In this document: piece by piece, positions 62,528-64,000 of the stretch
Layout of the letters: every line of letters begins with the position of its first letter
Position numbering within the stretch: position 1 is the stretch's first letter
Translations under genes and position numbers: made by a program
Notes under the pieces: generated by a model
Seen by the model: only the letters and a program-made list of their open reading frames with translations
Database searches by the model: none
What the model was told of the DNA's origin: nothing
From: Acetobacter estunensis
GTDB lineage: Bacteria; Pseudomonadota; Alphaproteobacteria; Acetobacterales; Acetobacteraceae
Direction: 5' to 3'
Assembly: GCF_019083805.1 (NCBI RefSeq)
Contig: NZ_JAHRDV010000014.1
Location: forward strand, 1 to 64,000
Length of the DNA stretch: 64,000 nt

Positions 62528-63516
62528 CAGGCCACCTCGCCCGCTGCCGCCTTCATGCGCAAATGGGCCTCCCGCGCTTCCCGCAGCGCCGCAAAATCGG
62601 CGTCCGCGTGATAGGACGACCGCGTAAGCGGTGTGGCGCTAACCTGAAGGAACCCTTTTGCACGCGCCATTGCGGCATACTCCTCGAACTCTTCCGGCGT
62701 CACGAACCGGGCGACAGCCGCGTGCTTGACCGTGGGCTGAAGATACTGCCCCATGGTGATAAAATCGATATCCGCTATGCGGAAATCGTCCATCACCTGT
62801 GCAACCTCCATTTTCTCCTCTCCTAGCCCCAGCATCACACCGGATTTGGTGAAAATCGACGCATCGAGCTGCTTCACCCGGTCCAGAAGCCGAACCGACT
62901 GATAGTAGCGCGCGCCGGGACGAATGATGGGATAGAGACGCGGGACGGTCTCGATATTGTGGTTGAACACATCGGGCCGCGCTTCCACAACAACCTCCAG
63001 CGCCCCGGGCTTGCGCAGGAAATCAGGTGTCAGCACTTCGACCGTGGTATCGGGGGAGGCCCGGCGTATGGCCGTGATGACGTCCGCAAAATGCCGCGCG
63101 CCGCCGTCCTTGAGGTCATCACGGTCCACAGAGGTAATGACCACATGACGCAGGCCGAGCTTGGCCACTGCGTCCGCCACACGCTGCGGTTCGTCCTGAT
63201 CGAGCGCATGGGGCAGACCGGTGGTCACGTTGCAGAACGAACAGGCGCGGGTGCAGATCTCGCCCATGATCATCATGGTGGCATGGCGCTGGGACCAGCA
63301 CTCCCCAATATTGGGGCAGGCCGCTTCCTCACACACCGTCACGAGCTTGTTGTCGCGCATCAGCTTGCGCGTCTCATGATAGACCGGATGACCGGGCGCC
63401 TTCACACGGATCCAGTCCGGCTTGCGCGCAATCGGATTATCCGGGCGATGCGCCTTTTCCGGATGGCGCGTCGCCGGTGTTGTCTTGCGATGATCTATGA
63501 GAACGCGAACGCTCAT
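62527..63516 (-). CDS. lipA: lipoyl synthase
   Basis: A 329-residue radical-SAM enzyme that inserts two sulfurs into protein-bound octanoyl groups. Both clusters are marked: the auxiliary [13 protein letters not shown] and the radical-SAM [10 protein letters not shown] (CxxxCxxC). The C-terminal [11 protein letters not shown] carries the RSSY serine that ligates the auxiliary cluster. The ATG at 63516 begins the family start. ratA/coq10 follows by overlap. Confidence 0.97.
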   Translation of the reverse strand: MSVRVLIDHRKTTPATRHPEKAHRPDNPIARKPDWIRVKAPGHPVYHETRKLMRDNKLVTVCEEAACPNIGECWSQRHATMMIMGEICTRACSFCNVTTGLPHALDQDEPQRVADAVAKLGLRHVVITSVDRDDLKDGGARHFADVITAIRRASPDTTVEVLTPDFLRKPGALEVVVEARPDVFNHNIETVPRLYPIIRPGARYYQSVRLLDRVKQLDASIFTKSGVMLGLGEEKMEVAQVMDDFRIADIDFITMGQYLQPTVKHAAVARFVTPEEFEEYAAMARAKGFLQVSATPLTRSSYHADADFAALREAREAHLRMKAAAGEVA

Positions 63517-63696
63517 CTGTCCCCTGCCCCGGCAAATCGTCCCCAGAAGCTGTGACGCGCCGCCCCGATCGTCAAGCACTCTCTCCGCAAGCCTGCGCGA
63601 GCGAGACAGGAAATGCCGTGCATGGTAGCAGGAACGCGACACCATAATGAACGCACCGACGAGTGGCTCCGCCCCGGAGCACCGGAAAGACAGACC

Positions 63697-64000
63697 GTGA
63701 CCACACCCTCCCATCTCGAACGCCTCAATCCCGAACAGCTTGCCGCCATCGAGACGACCGAAGGGCCGCTTCTCGTTCTGGCGGGTGCCGGCACGGGCAA
63801 GACACGGGTGTTGACCACGCGCTTTGCCCATATCCTGCTCTCGGGTCGCGCCAAGCCATGGCAGGTTCTGGCTGTCACGTTCACCAACAAAGCTGCACGC
63901 GAAATGCGCGAGCGCATCTCGTTCATCCTCGGCGCTCCCGCCGAAGGGCTGTGGTTGGGCACGTTCCATGCCCTGTGCGCGCGGATGCTGCGCCGCCATG
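63697..64000 (+). CDS. UvrD/PcrA-type ATP-dependent DNA helicase, 5' part
   Basis: The first 101 codons of a superfamily 1 helicase; the rest is beyond the window. [20 protein letters not shown] then [12 protein letters not shown] is the Q motif and Walker A, followed by [16 protein letters not shown] and [17 protein letters not shown], diagnostic for UvrD/PcrA. The GTG at 63697 has GGAAAGA eight bases upstream; the frame is open further to an ATG at 63613. It is divergent from lipA. Confidence 0.93.
   Translation, partial: MTTPSHLERLNPEQLAAIETTEGPLLVLAGAGTGKTRVLTTRFAHILLSGRAKPWQVLAVTFTNKAAREMRERISFILGAPAEGLWLGTFHALCARMLRRH

Noticed and set aside
1-64000. CRISPR arrays, tRNA or rRNA genes, transposases, integrases
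   Set aside because: No regular short repeats, no cloverleaf with a CCA-proximal stem, and no transposase or integrase motif was seen.

Overview
The window reads as a stretch of chromosome from an acetic acid bacterium (Acetobacteraceae, Alphaproteobacteria). The evidence is gene content: a NepR/EcfG general stress cassette, a Tim44-domain protein beside secB, GlpD/GlpK/GlpF glycerol catabolism, cydDC, a zinc-ribbon/ftsEX neighbourhood, and high-GC coding sequence with many translationally coupled genes. The genus cannot be fixed from sequence alone. No tRNA, rRNA, CRISPR array, insertion sequence or prophage was seen; it looks like core chromosome with a few accessory modules.

Left part (1-18.6 kb): the end of panB and all of panC; an EF-hand lipoprotein; two reverse-strand genes of uncertain role; rplM-rpsI with its own promoter and terminator; a BaiN-type flavoprotein; small envelope proteins; a zinc-ribbon protein divergent from ftsE-ftsX-ydcF-like; an acetoin-reductase-type SDR; a chorismate-lyase-like protein and a methyltransferase divergent from gloB; a membrane-anchored DUF2125-like protein; a 419-bp gene-free stretch with DnaA-box-like words; then a phospholipid block (plsC, psd, pssA).

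Centre (18.6-41.1 kb): the most unusual module is a six-gene reverse-strand operon encoding a hydrogenase-4/complex-I-like membrane complex (18625-25259). Its large subunit lacks the nickel-binding cysteine pairs, and its antiporter-like subunits seem to lack the usual channel Glu and Lys. The NuoB-like small subunit keeps all four Fe-S cysteines. This fits the energy-converting hydrogenase-related (Ehr) type of complex rather than a hydrogenase. Then come parC, a lipoprotein, a YeiE/YeiH divergent pair, a 2-keto-4-pentenoate-hydratase-like gene, recO, tsf, rpsB, an isolated Rieske oxygenase, a FlaG-like small protein, dnaE, and a two-gene flavin oxidoreductase unit (nitroreductase plus SsuD-like monooxygenase).

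Right part (41.1-64 kb): a DUF2252 protein; a small His-rich lipoprotein; the glycerol regulon glpR-glpD-glpF-glpK with two GlpR-type operators, one lying on the last codons of glpR; cydDC-recQ running into glpR; the stress-sigma cassette ecfG-nepR-histidine kinase with an EcfG-type promoter; a lipoprotein; secB, a histidine phosphatase, a Tim44-domain protein and an overlapping orphan DNA methyltransferase; a tri-heme cytochrome c peroxidase behind a perfect FNR-type site; two more His-rich lipoproteins, each preceded by an EcfG-like promoter word; and ratA/coq10-lipA, with the start of a UvrD/PcrA helicase at the right edge.
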